In this document: positions 54,690 to 64,000 of the stretch, in pieces
Layout: each line of letters begins with the position of its first letter
Position numbering within the stretch: position 1 is the stretch's first letter
Assembly: GCF_037126465.1 (NCBI RefSeq)
Contig: NC_088201.1
Location: 141,176,376 to 141,240,375 of the forward strand
Source of the DNA: Ornithodoros turicata
Taxonomy: Eukaryota > Arthropoda > Arachnida > Ixodida > Argasidae
Length of the DNA: 64,000 nucleotides
Direction of reading: 5' to 3'
The notes under the pieces: model-generated
What the model was told of the DNA's origin: nothing
What the model saw: the letters and a program-made list of their open reading frames with translations, nothing else
The model's database searches: none
Position numbers and translations under genes: made by a program

Positions 54690-55590
54690 TCTTACTCATG
54701 TAGCTTGAGAAAGTGAGTTGGTTCATGGAAAGTCGAATTTCTGCAGTGCTACATCGTCGCGCGTTTCTCAAACACTAAAATTTAAAAGCAAAAGTCAGCA
54801 TTTCACGCCTGTCGCATTTTGCCAGTCGTACGACCCATGATTACACCAATATACGAGCACATACTAAACAACGACTGTCTCTTCAAGGCAATCTGATTGC
54901 CCGACTATAAGTACAGAACGAGCGTGAGATAACACTGAAATTCTTACTTCGAAGCTGTATATGAAGGTCGTCAAATTCTTAGCCTCATCCTTGGCGAAGT
55001 GCTAGAAAAGAAGTTAATTTTCTTTATTATTACGTTGGGGGCAATACAAGTATAGCAGCTACTGGTCACCTCATTATGTACACCCTGCTAGCCTGTGAAG
55101 AAACTGGTCGTACTGACACTCGTTACCTCGAACGTGGTCACGAATGTAGGCGAAGAAATAGGCACCGATGTAAAGACTTTCAAGGGTTTCATCTACAGAA
55201 TGAGAAGGACAGGATACCTGCAAATGTTTCCGTGTCACGTACGACTGTCGGAGCTTGCTCGGATGACGGCAGCGCCTATGAGTCATTCGCTGTCCTAATT
55301 GCATTTTTCGCTCAACAGTGTACAGGGTGCACAGAAAGCTAAGTAAAAAACACTCTGGGCATACGCGAAGAGCAGACAATGTAGGCTGTATTAACTTGAG
55401 TTCCGCACGTCTGCTAGGTATCTCATCTTCCAGTGCGACATCGGGCACGCAGGTATCCACGAAATCATGATTGGATGGACATTGAATCAGATAACCTCAG
55501 TGTGCAGTTGTCCACTTTGTCTTGATGTCATATCAGTTAAGCGATGTTGTGAGTACAGAGGCAGAGGCACGCTATCACTGATATTGCATA
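54690..55590. other. No recognisable gene
   Basis: Frames at 55074-55460 overlap on both strands; no domain pattern. A CAGGGTGCACAG word beside TA at about 55322 resembles a MITE terminus. Confidence 0.4.
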
Positions 55591-55594
55591 TTAA

Positions 55595-55630
55595 AGGGGC
55601 ACTGAGGTGATCCCCAATCTTGCAGCGTTT
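55595..55630 (+). mobile_element. Solitary Kolobok-like terminus after TTAA
   Basis: AGGGGCACTGAGGTGATCCC follows TTAA at 55591-55594 and matches the first eight bases of the 41010-43556 element. No opposite end was found before the window end. Confidence 0.45.
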
Positions 55631-57180
55631 TCCAACAAGTGAAGTGAGTTCCTGCTAAGGAATGACGAGCGCAGGTGGCCAACAGAGCGAGCGCGAGGCT
55701 CTGTTCCGCACACCGTTGAAAACTTATTCTCCTTGTGAAAACAGGGCATCGCAGAACGAGAGGACATCGTGACGTATGCTACTCCCCTCACGTGACTGGT
55801 GACGCGCAGCGGCACAGCTCAAGCATGCATAACCGGCGAGTGAATTGCGAAGAAAAAAACAAATAAACAAGGCACGGAACCTCCAACACGTCACGCAAGA
55901 ATCGTGTCCGGCGTCTGCGGCTGCGGCAGCTTTCTCGGGCTGTTTTTGTAAATTCGATTGCACAGCTATAACGCACCGCACGGCGAAAGTATTTTGCATG
56001 GTGACTCCTCATGCGCAGCTTGACAGACGAGGCAGTATTTCAATTGATGTTAAATGTCATCTCATATCATGGTGGCCACTAAGTGGATATCTTAGACGTG
56101 ATACTTTGAGTAAAATTTCACTTTTCCTCCCGCATCACGTGACAAATTTTAAGGCTTACCTTGTTCATCTTAGCAAGAGATAAAAATACTTCAGGGACAC
56201 AGCACGCAATTTTGTTCTTGAACTCCTTCATGTCCTTCAAAAGGAAAGCACATTTTGTTATCTGCACGATAAGCACAGTCTCGAAAGTTAAGTACTTCGA
56301 CCTGGGACATATCCAGGCTAGTGGCCCGCAGTTCCATTCGGCAAAAAAGAAGTACACAGCAACCTTTTTTGGAAGATGAAGAAAGGGGAGTTTCATCTCC
56401 AGGGGCGTTACTCAACCACATTGCTGATTGTGATGTGGGGAACGAAACAATCAGAAACAAAAGATAACGAAAAGAGGAAGGAGCTAGAAAAAGCAGTTTC
56501 AGACCAGTGGTCCTTGCCCTTGTGAACATCTTTCTGAGACCCAGAGGAAGGGGGCAGGTTGCAAACCGGTTGCAAACCGGCTCAACTGCTGCGTTATGGA
56601 CATGGTAATCTCATATGTGGCTATATATGGACATTTCGTACGGTTTTGCTTGTGCTAACCGTGAATTGCTATACAACTAGTTCTTTTTGAGTGGTGAATG
56701 CACGCCTTTGTGAGTGCTCCTTGTTTTAACCGGGGGGGGGGGGGGGGGGGCAGTGACTTGTTTGTGGTCGCCCTGATAGAGCTGCGAAAACTTTACACAT
56801 GCGCGAAACCTGCTCTTGAACAGAGCAACGCCGTAGATGAATTCGTCGTAGAGCGGGATCACACCGAGTTTATGTATTGTCGATCAATGTGCTGTCAACA
56901 GTGATGTTTATACCCTGGGCAATGAAAGTAGTAGTACACATGAGCAACAGAGACGAAGGAGGCTCGCTGATAACAAAAATAACTTGACGAGTCCAGAAAA
57001 GTAAGCAAAACGCGCTGATTGGACAGCGGAATGCACGTTGCTCCCCGCTATCCAATAGGAGCGCGCTGCTTACATTTAGTGCATGCATTTACATATTTAT
57101 AAGTGAACAAAGCATCAGCAATATTACATCGTGCAGTCAATGGGAGGAAACTGAAATGCTTCAACAAGCCGTTATAATCA
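55631..57180. other. No recognisable gene; G19 run
   Basis: A run of 19 G at 56732-56750 could form a G-quadruplex. Two inverted CCAAT words lie at about 57017-57055. No coding pattern. Confidence 0.4.
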
Positions 57181-57189
57181 GTCAATTTA

Positions 57190-57365
57190 AAGGCCGGGAT
57201 CCATCGTCGAAAAAATAGTCAACGACGTGAATAGCTCTTTTCTGAACAGTTTCAAGACGATTCACCTCAGTGACGCAATAAGCATTCTACCCAACTGAGT
57301 CATAGTCGAGTCGTGGGAGAACACTATATTTGCAGAGCATTACAGGGACGCTGAGATAAAATCGG
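57190..57365 (-). pseudogene. Non-LTR retrotransposon (LINE) RT C-terminal fragment
   Basis: The minus strand reads VMLCKYSVLPRLDYDSVG, a stop, NAYCVTEVNRLETVQKRAIH. The spacing R-x-x-L-x-Y-x-S-V, N-x-x-x-x-x-x-I/V-x-x-L-E-x-V-Q-x-R-A is the familiar segment after the LINE RT thumb. Short, with a stop in place of the usual Trp. The lineage cannot be named. Confidence 0.5.
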
Positions 57366-57900
57366 CGAGAACAGCCTCCCAGTTGGGGCTCTTTCGAGCA
57401 AAGACATCACTGTGACACTGGTTTGGACAAACCGGTAATTTTCCCACCATTTTGCGTCCGAACACGGCAGTGAATGCTGAAGATGTTCTTAAACGCTTAA
57501 GAATTCAGCCTCAGTATGCCGCTGCCAAGGATATAGTTGGAAACCATTCAAATCTTCAGTCGGCATGATTAACGGCAATAATATGGACAACAAAATACGG
57601 ATGATTAGATGCACGACACGCAGAGAATTTGCATTTACTTCGCTCTAAGATAACCGGTAACTTATCTTTATTCAACTAGACAAATTCGCACTTTGAGCGC
57701 TTCCACAATTGTTTCAATGCTAATTCTGGGCAATAGATCTCAACGGATTCATCGCAAACGCAATAACACGACACCGCCACCCCATAATGTAGGGCATTAC
57801 GAATTGTATGTGCCTCAAGAAAGACTAATAGCTAAAGAGCTGGAAGTAGGTGAATAAACACTTCTTGTAAGTTCGAGGGTTTAAAAAAATACCTTGTACT
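57366..57900. other. No recognisable gene
   Basis: AT-rich sequence between the LINE fragment and the BEL LTR. Nothing recognised. Confidence 0.4.
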
Positions 57901-57901
57901 G

Positions 57902-58800
57902 CTGCTACGTCTGTAGCAGAACCTTAAAGCGAGATAGACGAACTTCTTCCAAAATCCGTTTATTAGAAGCAGTTGCTCCGAGCCATCCTACTCGTTCTAC
58001 AACGTTAAAGGACGACGGAAACGAAAATAGGCTGCAAAGCTATTTGCCTCATATTGCGATGTGTACCAAAACAATCCGGAATTCGACTTAGATTTGCGTA
58101 TATTAGTTGAAACGCCGCCACAATCGCGATATAAAATTCGGCCGTGGAGCACTCTGAGCCCCTGGTGAGCGTCGCCGCGCCGCCGTAGCAGACCACGGAA
58201 GTGACGCACGTTGGCTCTCCTGTTGGAGTTCCTGACTTTCATTTCGCTTCATTTCATTTGGTGTTTCGGCGTGCGTCTAATTCCTGCTACGGGGAAAGAA
58301 CGGAGACGAAGAAGCATGTACGAACCCATCTCTCATAGGATATATTGTCTTCCGACTTCCACGAGATCTCCGAATCAAACATCTTCAGGCGTTATTCAGA
58401 ATTCGCCGTGTTTGTGCCGGGCAGCCGCACATGCAGCGCGAGAGATATTTGACGTCACGCGCTCCTCAGATTTTCCCGCAATGCTTGGCGCGCTCCATGG
58501 GCGATCGTGTCGGGTGGGCGGCCCAGCGCGCTCGTAATCGTCAAAAATATGGCCATCCGCACAGCTTACTTGCAAAATGCTAGTGGCACCATAATTTTAC
58601 ATAATATTTACACCTTGTTCGGTCCCCTTTTTGCAATGGACAAATTTCGTTTCCGTTGTCCTTTAAGAACAACAAAAAACGTTTTTATTCCCCGTGCGCA
58701 TTCGAGCGAGCTCGCGTCTTCCTCTTCCTCTTTCGTCACGACAGCAACCGATACAAGCCAAAACAAAAAACCCCAACACATTCAAAGTCAATTCTCCACA
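57902..58800 (-). repeat. BEL/Pao 3' LTR, split by a TTAA MITE
   Basis: Begins TGTGGAGAATTGAC at 58800, directly after a purine tract (GCGGGGGAG, 58801-58812). It has AATAAA at about 58687. The LTR is interrupted by 58009-58662 and resumes at 58004. The end is uncertain, perhaps near the TGCTACGTCTGTAGCA palindrome at 57902-57917, since no second LTR is in the window. Confidence 0.65.
58009..58662. mobile_element. Kolobok-like MITE, 654 bp, TTAA TSD, inside the BEL LTR
   Basis: Termini AGGAC(G/A)ACGGAAACGAAA, inverted, with TTAA at 58005-58008 and 58663-58666. Starts with AGG like the larger TTAA element at 41010-43556. No coding capacity. It is younger than the BEL insertion it sits in. Confidence 0.85.
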
Positions 58801-58820
58801 CTCCCCCGCAATGAGCTTGC

Positions 58821-59414
58821 TCATTCTTGGATCTCCAATGGGAACAAGTGCTGTATTGCACGCCTTAACGTTCCACCGGTCGGAAGTTGCACGACACATG
58901 AATGGACGTGTCCGTCTCTACCTGGAAACGTCTTTACGATTCGACAGATCTTCCATAGGCCGCGAGGGACCCTATCTTCCTTCAGGAGAACCAACGTGTC
59001 GGTCTGTAAACCAGTTGAGCCTGAAACGCGTTGCCAATGAGCAGTCCGTAGTTCCTGTAAGTAGTCACTCCGCCGCCTTCGCCAAAACCGTTCCAGTAGC
59101 GACTCGCGGTACCGCATTGCCCTCTGCAGTCGCTGCTGAGTTCCAGTAGGCAACTGCGCTGAAGTGACGAAGGGTGGCAGTCGCGTCAGCCGTTTTCCAA
59201 TTAAAAGGTGCGAAGGTGTCAATGGTTCCGGCTCCTCTGATTCCGCATAGACGAAAGTAATCGGTCGGGAGTTGATAGTCGCTTCAGTTTCGGTGAGCAC
59301 TGTGGTGAGTTCAGGAAGTGTTAAACTGCTCCTTCCAAGAACCTTTCGAAGAGATGTCTTGACCGACCGCACCATTCTCTCGTAGAATCCTCCCCACCAT
59401 GCAGCCTTTTCCAC
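58821..59414 (-). pseudogene. BEL/Pao integrase C-terminal part
   Basis: Starts right after a TGA (59422) that replaces a codon in the run IRLH-stop-KFIVEKAAWWGG; the catalytic Glu lies in EKAAWWGGFYERMV. Then TEATINSRPITFVY, EPEPLTPSHLLIGKRL and the C-terminal segment DTLVLLKEDRVPRGLWKICR, typical of the BEL/Pao DUF5641 end. Stop at 58821 just before the purine tract. Confidence 0.9.
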
Positions 59415-59423
59415 AATGAATTT

Positions 59424-59843
59424 TCAATGAAGTCGAATGCTGGAGAAATATTTTTTGGCTTCTTCGCTACGAAGTGAGCTCCATAACTGCCGAAGATCTT
59501 TAGGTGCGCGTTTGAAGGTCAGGGCGTTGTCCGAATAAACTGTATGACAGACACCCCTTCTTGACACGAACCTCCGAAAAGCTAGCAGAAATGTCGCCGT
59601 GCTCAAGTCCGTGACGATTTCCAAGTGAACAGCTCTCGTGATGGCACAGGTAAACACTACTATGTAAGACTTGCAATCAGTGGTAGCACCCTTGTAGTAG
59701 AGAGGCCCGGCAAAATCAACTCCCACCACTGAAAAAGGTTCGTCCTTGGTAACTCGATCCCTCGGGAGTGGTGCCATTGGCTCTTCCGCAGGCTTCGCGC
59801 GCCACTTTTGACATGTCAGGCAACGATGAAGCATAGCCTTCAC
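59424..59843 (-). pseudogene. BEL/Pao integrase core
   Basis: Zinc-binding CLTCQKWRAKP, then the catalytic core: first Asp in SVVGVDFAGPLYYKG, second Asp in TVYSDNALTFKRAP. In the same frame as its neighbours; bounded by a TAA near 59865 and a TGA at 59422. Integrase inserts the cDNA into the genome. Confidence 0.9.
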
Positions 59844-59867
59844 TGCTTGTCTACCACTGATGACCCA

Positions 59868-60749
59868 TTATGTCTCACGTAGCTCAACAAGCGCGTCTCG
59901 TACACCTCCATGAAGCAAACGAAGATGCGTACGCATTATTAACTTCTTTGTGAAGTCGTGATGTTTCAGAAAAATAATCGGTTGCTTCTGCGATGCATAT
60001 CCGTCGCTCTCTTGAAGTCTTCCTTTCAAACGAAGGTTTCCATCTTGATCCAAGTAGGGGGATAGTTTAAGGAGCGGAGAAGTTGAGGATATCCTTCCAC
60101 CGTTACTGGCCAGGACTTCGTATTCGTCTGAGAAACATTCACGTTGAACCTGACGAATCCAGTACTTTTCTGCCTCATTTATTTCTTCAGTAATGAGAGG
60201 CCCAGATACTTTTTCATGTGGTCGTTGACAATTCAAAATAAACCGTTTCATCCACGCTGTTATCCGTAGTACACGAAGGAAGGAACTATGCTTGGTGAGG
60301 TCGAAGAGAGCAGATTGATCCCCCTTTACAACCGCAACTGTAACTTCCACCGCCTTCGCTTCAGTATTGACGATGTCTGTGGGTGTTCCAGGAGCTCTGG
60401 GCTCTGGTACCGAGCCGACCATGTCAATGGATGACAACCATTTTGGTCCAGTCCACCAAAATTCATCGTTTTGCAGTTGCCTGGGTAAAACACCTCGCGT
60501 GAGTAGGTCGGCAGGATTTTGTTCCCCTGGACAGTAGTGCCATGTAGAGGGATCGCATAGGCCTTGTATTTCTACTACTCTGTTTGCAACGAAGGGTTTC
60601 CATCGACTTGCATTGGCCTTGATCCAGCAGAGCGCTACACTCGAATCGCTCCAAAATATCGCAGGGAAGCGTTCAACGTGGAGTGCACCGACAATGTAGT
60701 GAGTTAGCCACGCTCCGATCAGTGCTGCAAGGAGCTCCAAACGTGGCAA
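59868..60749 (-). pseudogene. BEL/Pao RNase H end and integrase N-terminal region
   Basis: LPRLELLAALIGAWL, FWSDSSVALCWIKA (RNase H Asp), NPADLLTRG, WWTGPKWL, then the linker and the HHCC integrase part (RTHLRLLHGGVRDAL). Begins just after an in-frame TGA (60771-60773) in AAKA-stop-VAPLKRVTLP and ends with a TAA. Residues look conserved apart from the nonsense codons. Confidence 0.9.
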
Positions 60750-60773
60750 CGTAACGCGCTTCAGCGGGGCTAC

Positions 60774-61541
60774 TCAAGCCTTAGCAGCTATAATCTTCAC
60801 GTTGACAGTGCCGGCATCCGTTTCCGTCCTCAGGTACACAACGGCGCCGTATGCTTGAATACTAGCGTCACAAAAGCAATGCACAGGGTACTTCGCTGTT
60901 GGTCCCTCGGTTATAAGTGCTCTGGGTACGGCTATTTGAGCAACGTCCGGGATCCCTTTCGTCCACCGCAGCCATTCAGACAGGAGATCATCTGGCAGTA
61001 GATCATCCCATCCGAGTCCTTGCTCCCATGCTCGTTGGAAAAGAATCTTCGCCTTGATAGTGTATGGTGCAAGGAACCCCAAAGGATCAAAAATTCTTGC
61101 GGTTGCTTGCAGCAGGCAACGCTTGGTGTCCGTCTTGTAGGTGATGAATTTCACAAGAGAGTCCATGGAAAGCAGAAGTGTGTCCGTTGCGGTGTTCCAG
61201 CTGAGTCCTAAAACCTTTTTTGACTTGTAATGAGAATTAGCCTCCGCGTCTTGTTCGCTGCTTCTCCTGAACTCACTCTGTAGATCCGGCGAGTTCGTCG
61301 TCCACTTTCGTAGCTTCATTCCAGCTGTTCTGACGACCTCGTTAGCATCTCTGGAAAACCGCTCCCCTTCATTCCGTGTGGCAACGCTCGTCACCAAATC
61401 GTCGACGTAGAAACTCTCGTTCAACGTCTCACACAGGGACTTCAGAGATGGATCTGCCGAAGAAGTACTCTCAAAATGACAACGAAGCGTAGCAGCCATA
61501 ATGAAGGGACTAGATGAGGCTCCAAATGGGACACGGGTCAT
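60774..61541 (-). pseudogene. BEL/Pao reverse transcriptase, catalytic half
   Basis: MTRVPFGASSSPFIMAATLR, intact YVDD box (SFYVDDLV, about 61395-61406), GMKLRKWTTNSPDL, VLGLSWN, ARIFDPLGFLAPYTIKAKIL, then HCFCDASIQAYGAVVY with the first RNase H Asp. A poly-T frameshift near 61600 (minus strand) separates it from the N-terminal RT part. In contrast to the composite element at 36737, the RT active site is preserved. Confidence 0.92.
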
Positions 61542-61690
61542 CCTCCAGACCTTAATTTCTCGTTCGGTGACATCACGTTTCGGCGTCGCAGCATACCAAA
61601 AAAAAAACGAAAGGCAACACGATCAGTCTTGTTCAAGAAAATCTGGAGAAAAGCCTTCTCAATGTCAGCAACGACTCCAATCCGTTGTTT

Positions 61691-63373
61691 TCAGAACCTC
61701 ATTAGTACTGCCAGCAAGTCAGGATTAAGGTTTGGTCCAGAATCCAAAACGTCGTTCAACGAGGGACAACCGGGAGCACTGGAAGAGGCATCGAAAACGA
61801 TGCGCATTTTGGTGGTTTCCCTTTCGTGCTTGACAACGGCATGGTGGGGCATGTAATATGTTGGCCCATCCACTTCATGAGGGAGAAGAACCTTTTCTGC
61901 ATGACCATCATCTAAATACTGTCTGATCGCCTTGTCATACTCGGCAGCCATGTGTTCATTCTTGGTAATTTGTTTCGTTAAAGAAAAGAGCCTCTTCCTT
62001 GCTACTTCTTCGTTTGACGGTAAATACGGGTGCACAGTCTTCCACGGCAGTGCGACCTGATATCTGCCGCTCACGTTCTTCATGGTCGACTTGAAGGCTT
62101 GAAACACGGCGTCCTGATGCGTCGGGTTACTGTTCGTCTGAATCCCGATATGTTCCAAGCCCCAAAATTTTCGTAATTCATTGCATAATTCCGTTTCTTG
62201 AGACTCGACGTTTACCGGCATGACTCCTACGTTCGTACATATTGTAGTTGAACTTGAAGACGATGGGCCCTGTACTGTCCATCCAAAAACAGTGTTTGCC
62301 GCTACCAGGTCCTCGCTGATGTGCTGTATCTCGCCAGTAACGGTCCGCCAGTAATAGTCGGCGCCTACAAGTATACCGATGCCAGGCTCACAATGAACGT
62401 TTCCAACAGAGAGGTCACCCACACGCATTCCGGCCCGATGAAGGTTGGAAACCAAATCCGTGCTTGGTAGTTGCATTACGTCGTTACAAATATCGTGCAT
62501 TTCCAATGCTTCTATAGGTAGCTCACTTCTATCGTACTGACTTCGGAGCCAAATCTGAACCCGACGACACTTCCTCTGCCTGGCGCATTCCGTTCCAAAG
62601 GTGTACAGCGATATTCGTTCCTCCCCTACTGGTTGACAGTTGAGTTTCTTCGAGAGTGATTGCTTGATAAATGATCTTTGGCTTCCGCCATCAAGAAGCA
62701 CACGAACCAATTGCCGTTCGGTCTCACTTTCCGCCCAGGCTCGAAGGGTTTGGAGCAGTATGGTGACACCAGCAGAACTTGCAGTGCTTAAGCTTGCCGA
62801 CGTAGCCAAGGCTGAAGACTCCACGGAAGTAGGCTGGTTTATCGGATCACACATAACGTTGAGATGGCGTCTTCCGCATTTTAGACATCGAAGTCTGCTG
62901 ACATTCCTACAATCCGTCGAACGATGATACTGTCGGCCGCAGCGAAAACATCGCATTTGGGATTTCAGTTTCTCTTTCTTCTCTTGAATCCAAATTGGAG
63001 CGTCACAATCCTCCAAAGTGTGTTCGTTGGATTCACAAAATATGCATTTTGTCGTCTCTGCAGCAACAGTCAATGCAGCCCCGGTCGGAGGAGTCTTCTG
63101 TGGCCACTGCCACTGCTTCTCGATCAAACCCTTGCGTCCTTCGGGTTTTGTGGTCGTGTCGTAAACTCTCTCTTGACTGGTTACTTCAATTCTCAGGAAC
63201 TCTAAATACGAGGTCAAATCCTCTTCCCCATCGAGGTGTTTCCGGTCGTATTCAAGGTTGAGGTCGCTGGGAACAGCCTTCCTTAGCGCAGAAAGTAGGA
63301 GAGCACCGTAAGACGTTTGCGCAACGTCGAGAGCTTCAAGAAAGCGGACACCAGTCATGACGGTGTCATACAA
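61691..63373 (-). pseudogene. BEL/Pao gag zinc knuckles, protease and RT N-terminal part
   Basis: 560 codons. Three Cys-His knuckles: CIFCESNEHTLEDC, CFRCGRQYHRSTDC and CLKCGRRHLNVMC. Protease of the DUF1758 type with VRVLLDGGSQRSFI and later GILVGADYYW. Then BEL pol: CNELRKFWGLEHIGI, YYMPHHAVVKHERETTKMRI, VFDASS, PDLLAVLMRF, ending at a TGA (61691) in the middle of the RT. The reading is otherwise intact. Confidence 0.92.
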
Positions 63374-63387
63374 CTCACGGAGCTTCG

Positions 63388-64000
63388 TTACTTGACTGGT
63401 GACATGTGCGCATCGATGATGAGACTTTTCTTGCTGAACCTTTCTTTCAACAAGTCCAAAGCGATGTCATAATTCTCTGCAGTCAGCGACAGTCCACTCA
63501 CCGCCGTTGCAGCTTTGTCAGTGAGGTAGCTACGCGGATACTTGAACTTGTCCACCTTTGCAATTGACTGATTGCTGTTTATCGTAGAATCAAATTGGTC
63601 CCAAAAACTATTCCAGTTCCGGAGGTCACCCTTAAATCGTGGGATTTCCAATTTCGGTAGCTTCACTGTAACGGTTCTCGTACCGCTACCTGTAGTCTCC
63701 AGTGTGCTGTAATCTCCCCCGCCTTGGCCATATCTTCTCGATCCGTCAGCAAGTTCTCGGCCGTATTCCATGTTCAGTTTTTGTATAGCTCGGGATTTCG
63801 CTACGCATATCCTGTCCTGGTATGTCTGGGAGCCTGCAATCTCTTCGTCGTAGACTTTGTCGTCCAATATCATTTCTTCAATGGCGAGATTCAGCTCCTC
63901 CAGCGCAGTTTCTTTTACTTTCAGGAGATCTAGCTTCTCCTGAAGATCACCTCTGAGGCTGGGTGAATGTGGTCCGTTGAGTAGTTGTTGTATTCCGTCA
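63388..64000 (-). pseudogene. BEL/Pao gag (DUF1759), continues past the window
   Basis: Open on the minus strand from the window edge. A Glu/Leu-rich helix (LQEKLDLLKVKETALEELNL) comes first. DUF1759 landmarks follow: LPKLEIPRFKGDLRNWNSFW, DQFDSTINSN, DKFKYPRSYLTDKAATAVSG, LSLTAENYDIALDLLKERF. The frame is lost near 63390, where the next part (LRELYDTVMTG) continues in another frame. The N terminus lies beyond 64000. Confidence 0.92.

Larger units (their letters stand above)
57902..64000 (-). mobile_element. BEL/Pao retrotransposon, runs off the window end
   Basis: On the minus strand the order is gag (from beyond 64000), protease, RT, RNase H, integrase, purine tract, LTR: a nearly full BEL/Pao element lacking only the 5' part, which lies outside the window. 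It is defective: frameshifts near 63390 and 61600 and in-frame stops near 61691, 60771, 59865 and 59422. From 61541 to 58821 all pieces share one frame, so only single nonsense codons separate them. Confidence 0.93.

Noticed and set aside
60771..60773. Programmed stop read-through in BEL pol
   Set aside because: Several different stops (TGA, TAA) at non-standard places plus two frameshifts are simpler to explain as decay.

Overview
This is eukaryotic repeat-rich DNA. Spliced transposon genes with GT-AG introns, LTR retroelements of the Ty3/gypsy, Gmr1-like and BEL/Pao types, PIF/Harbinger, hAT, Kolobok-like and mariner DNA transposons, and a tRNA-headed SINE resembling the ixodid Ruka family suggest a chelicerate, most likely a hard tick. 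That assignment is inference from repeat content. No conserved single-copy cellular gene is visible. The best candidates for non-transposon genes are a few minus-strand exons with BEN-like and DUF4806-like patterns.

Layout. 1-14 kb: a fold-back element carrying a SINE and a 116-bp palindrome; a tandem pair of hammerhead-like ribozyme units; inverted minisatellites; two hAT-type MITEs with exact 8-bp target duplications (5391-6297, 8150-8579); a 50-bp palindrome flanked by an exact 8-bp direct repeat (7518-7583); a mariner relic; a THAP ORF between inverted repeats; a 455-bp MITE with a 9-bp duplication; and a 145-bp TA-flanked MITE. 14.1-19.7 kb: a Ty3/gypsy element with both LTRs and CTAC target duplications, defective and without a recognisable integrase. 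21-22.4 kb: a TIR element with a 6-bp duplication. 25.1-29.4 kb: a PIF/Harbinger transposon with convergent Myb-like and transposase genes, the transposase split by a nested hAT element. 30-40 kb: minus-strand candidate exons around a composite LTR element (gypsy-type gag-protease followed by BEL/Pao RT-RNase H). 40.4-47.1 kb: a Gmr1-like element (integrase before RT) whose integrase is split by a 2.5-kb TTAA-flanked Kolobok-like insertion carrying a THAP ORF and a spliced P2X7-ballast-like ORF. 47-57 kb: mostly non-coding, with a second fold-back copy, SINEs and duplications. 57.9-64 kb: a minus-strand BEL/Pao element running off the window, its LTR split by a small TTAA MITE.

The features mostly do not cooperate as a pathway. 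They are layers of nested insertions: hAT in Harbinger, Kolobok-like in Gmr1-like, a small MITE in gypsy, in the fold-back element and in the BEL LTR. Where target duplications are exact, the nesting gives a relative order. Most coding regions carry stops or frameshifts. The spliced P2X7-ballast-like ORF and the two THAP ORFs are the best preserved.
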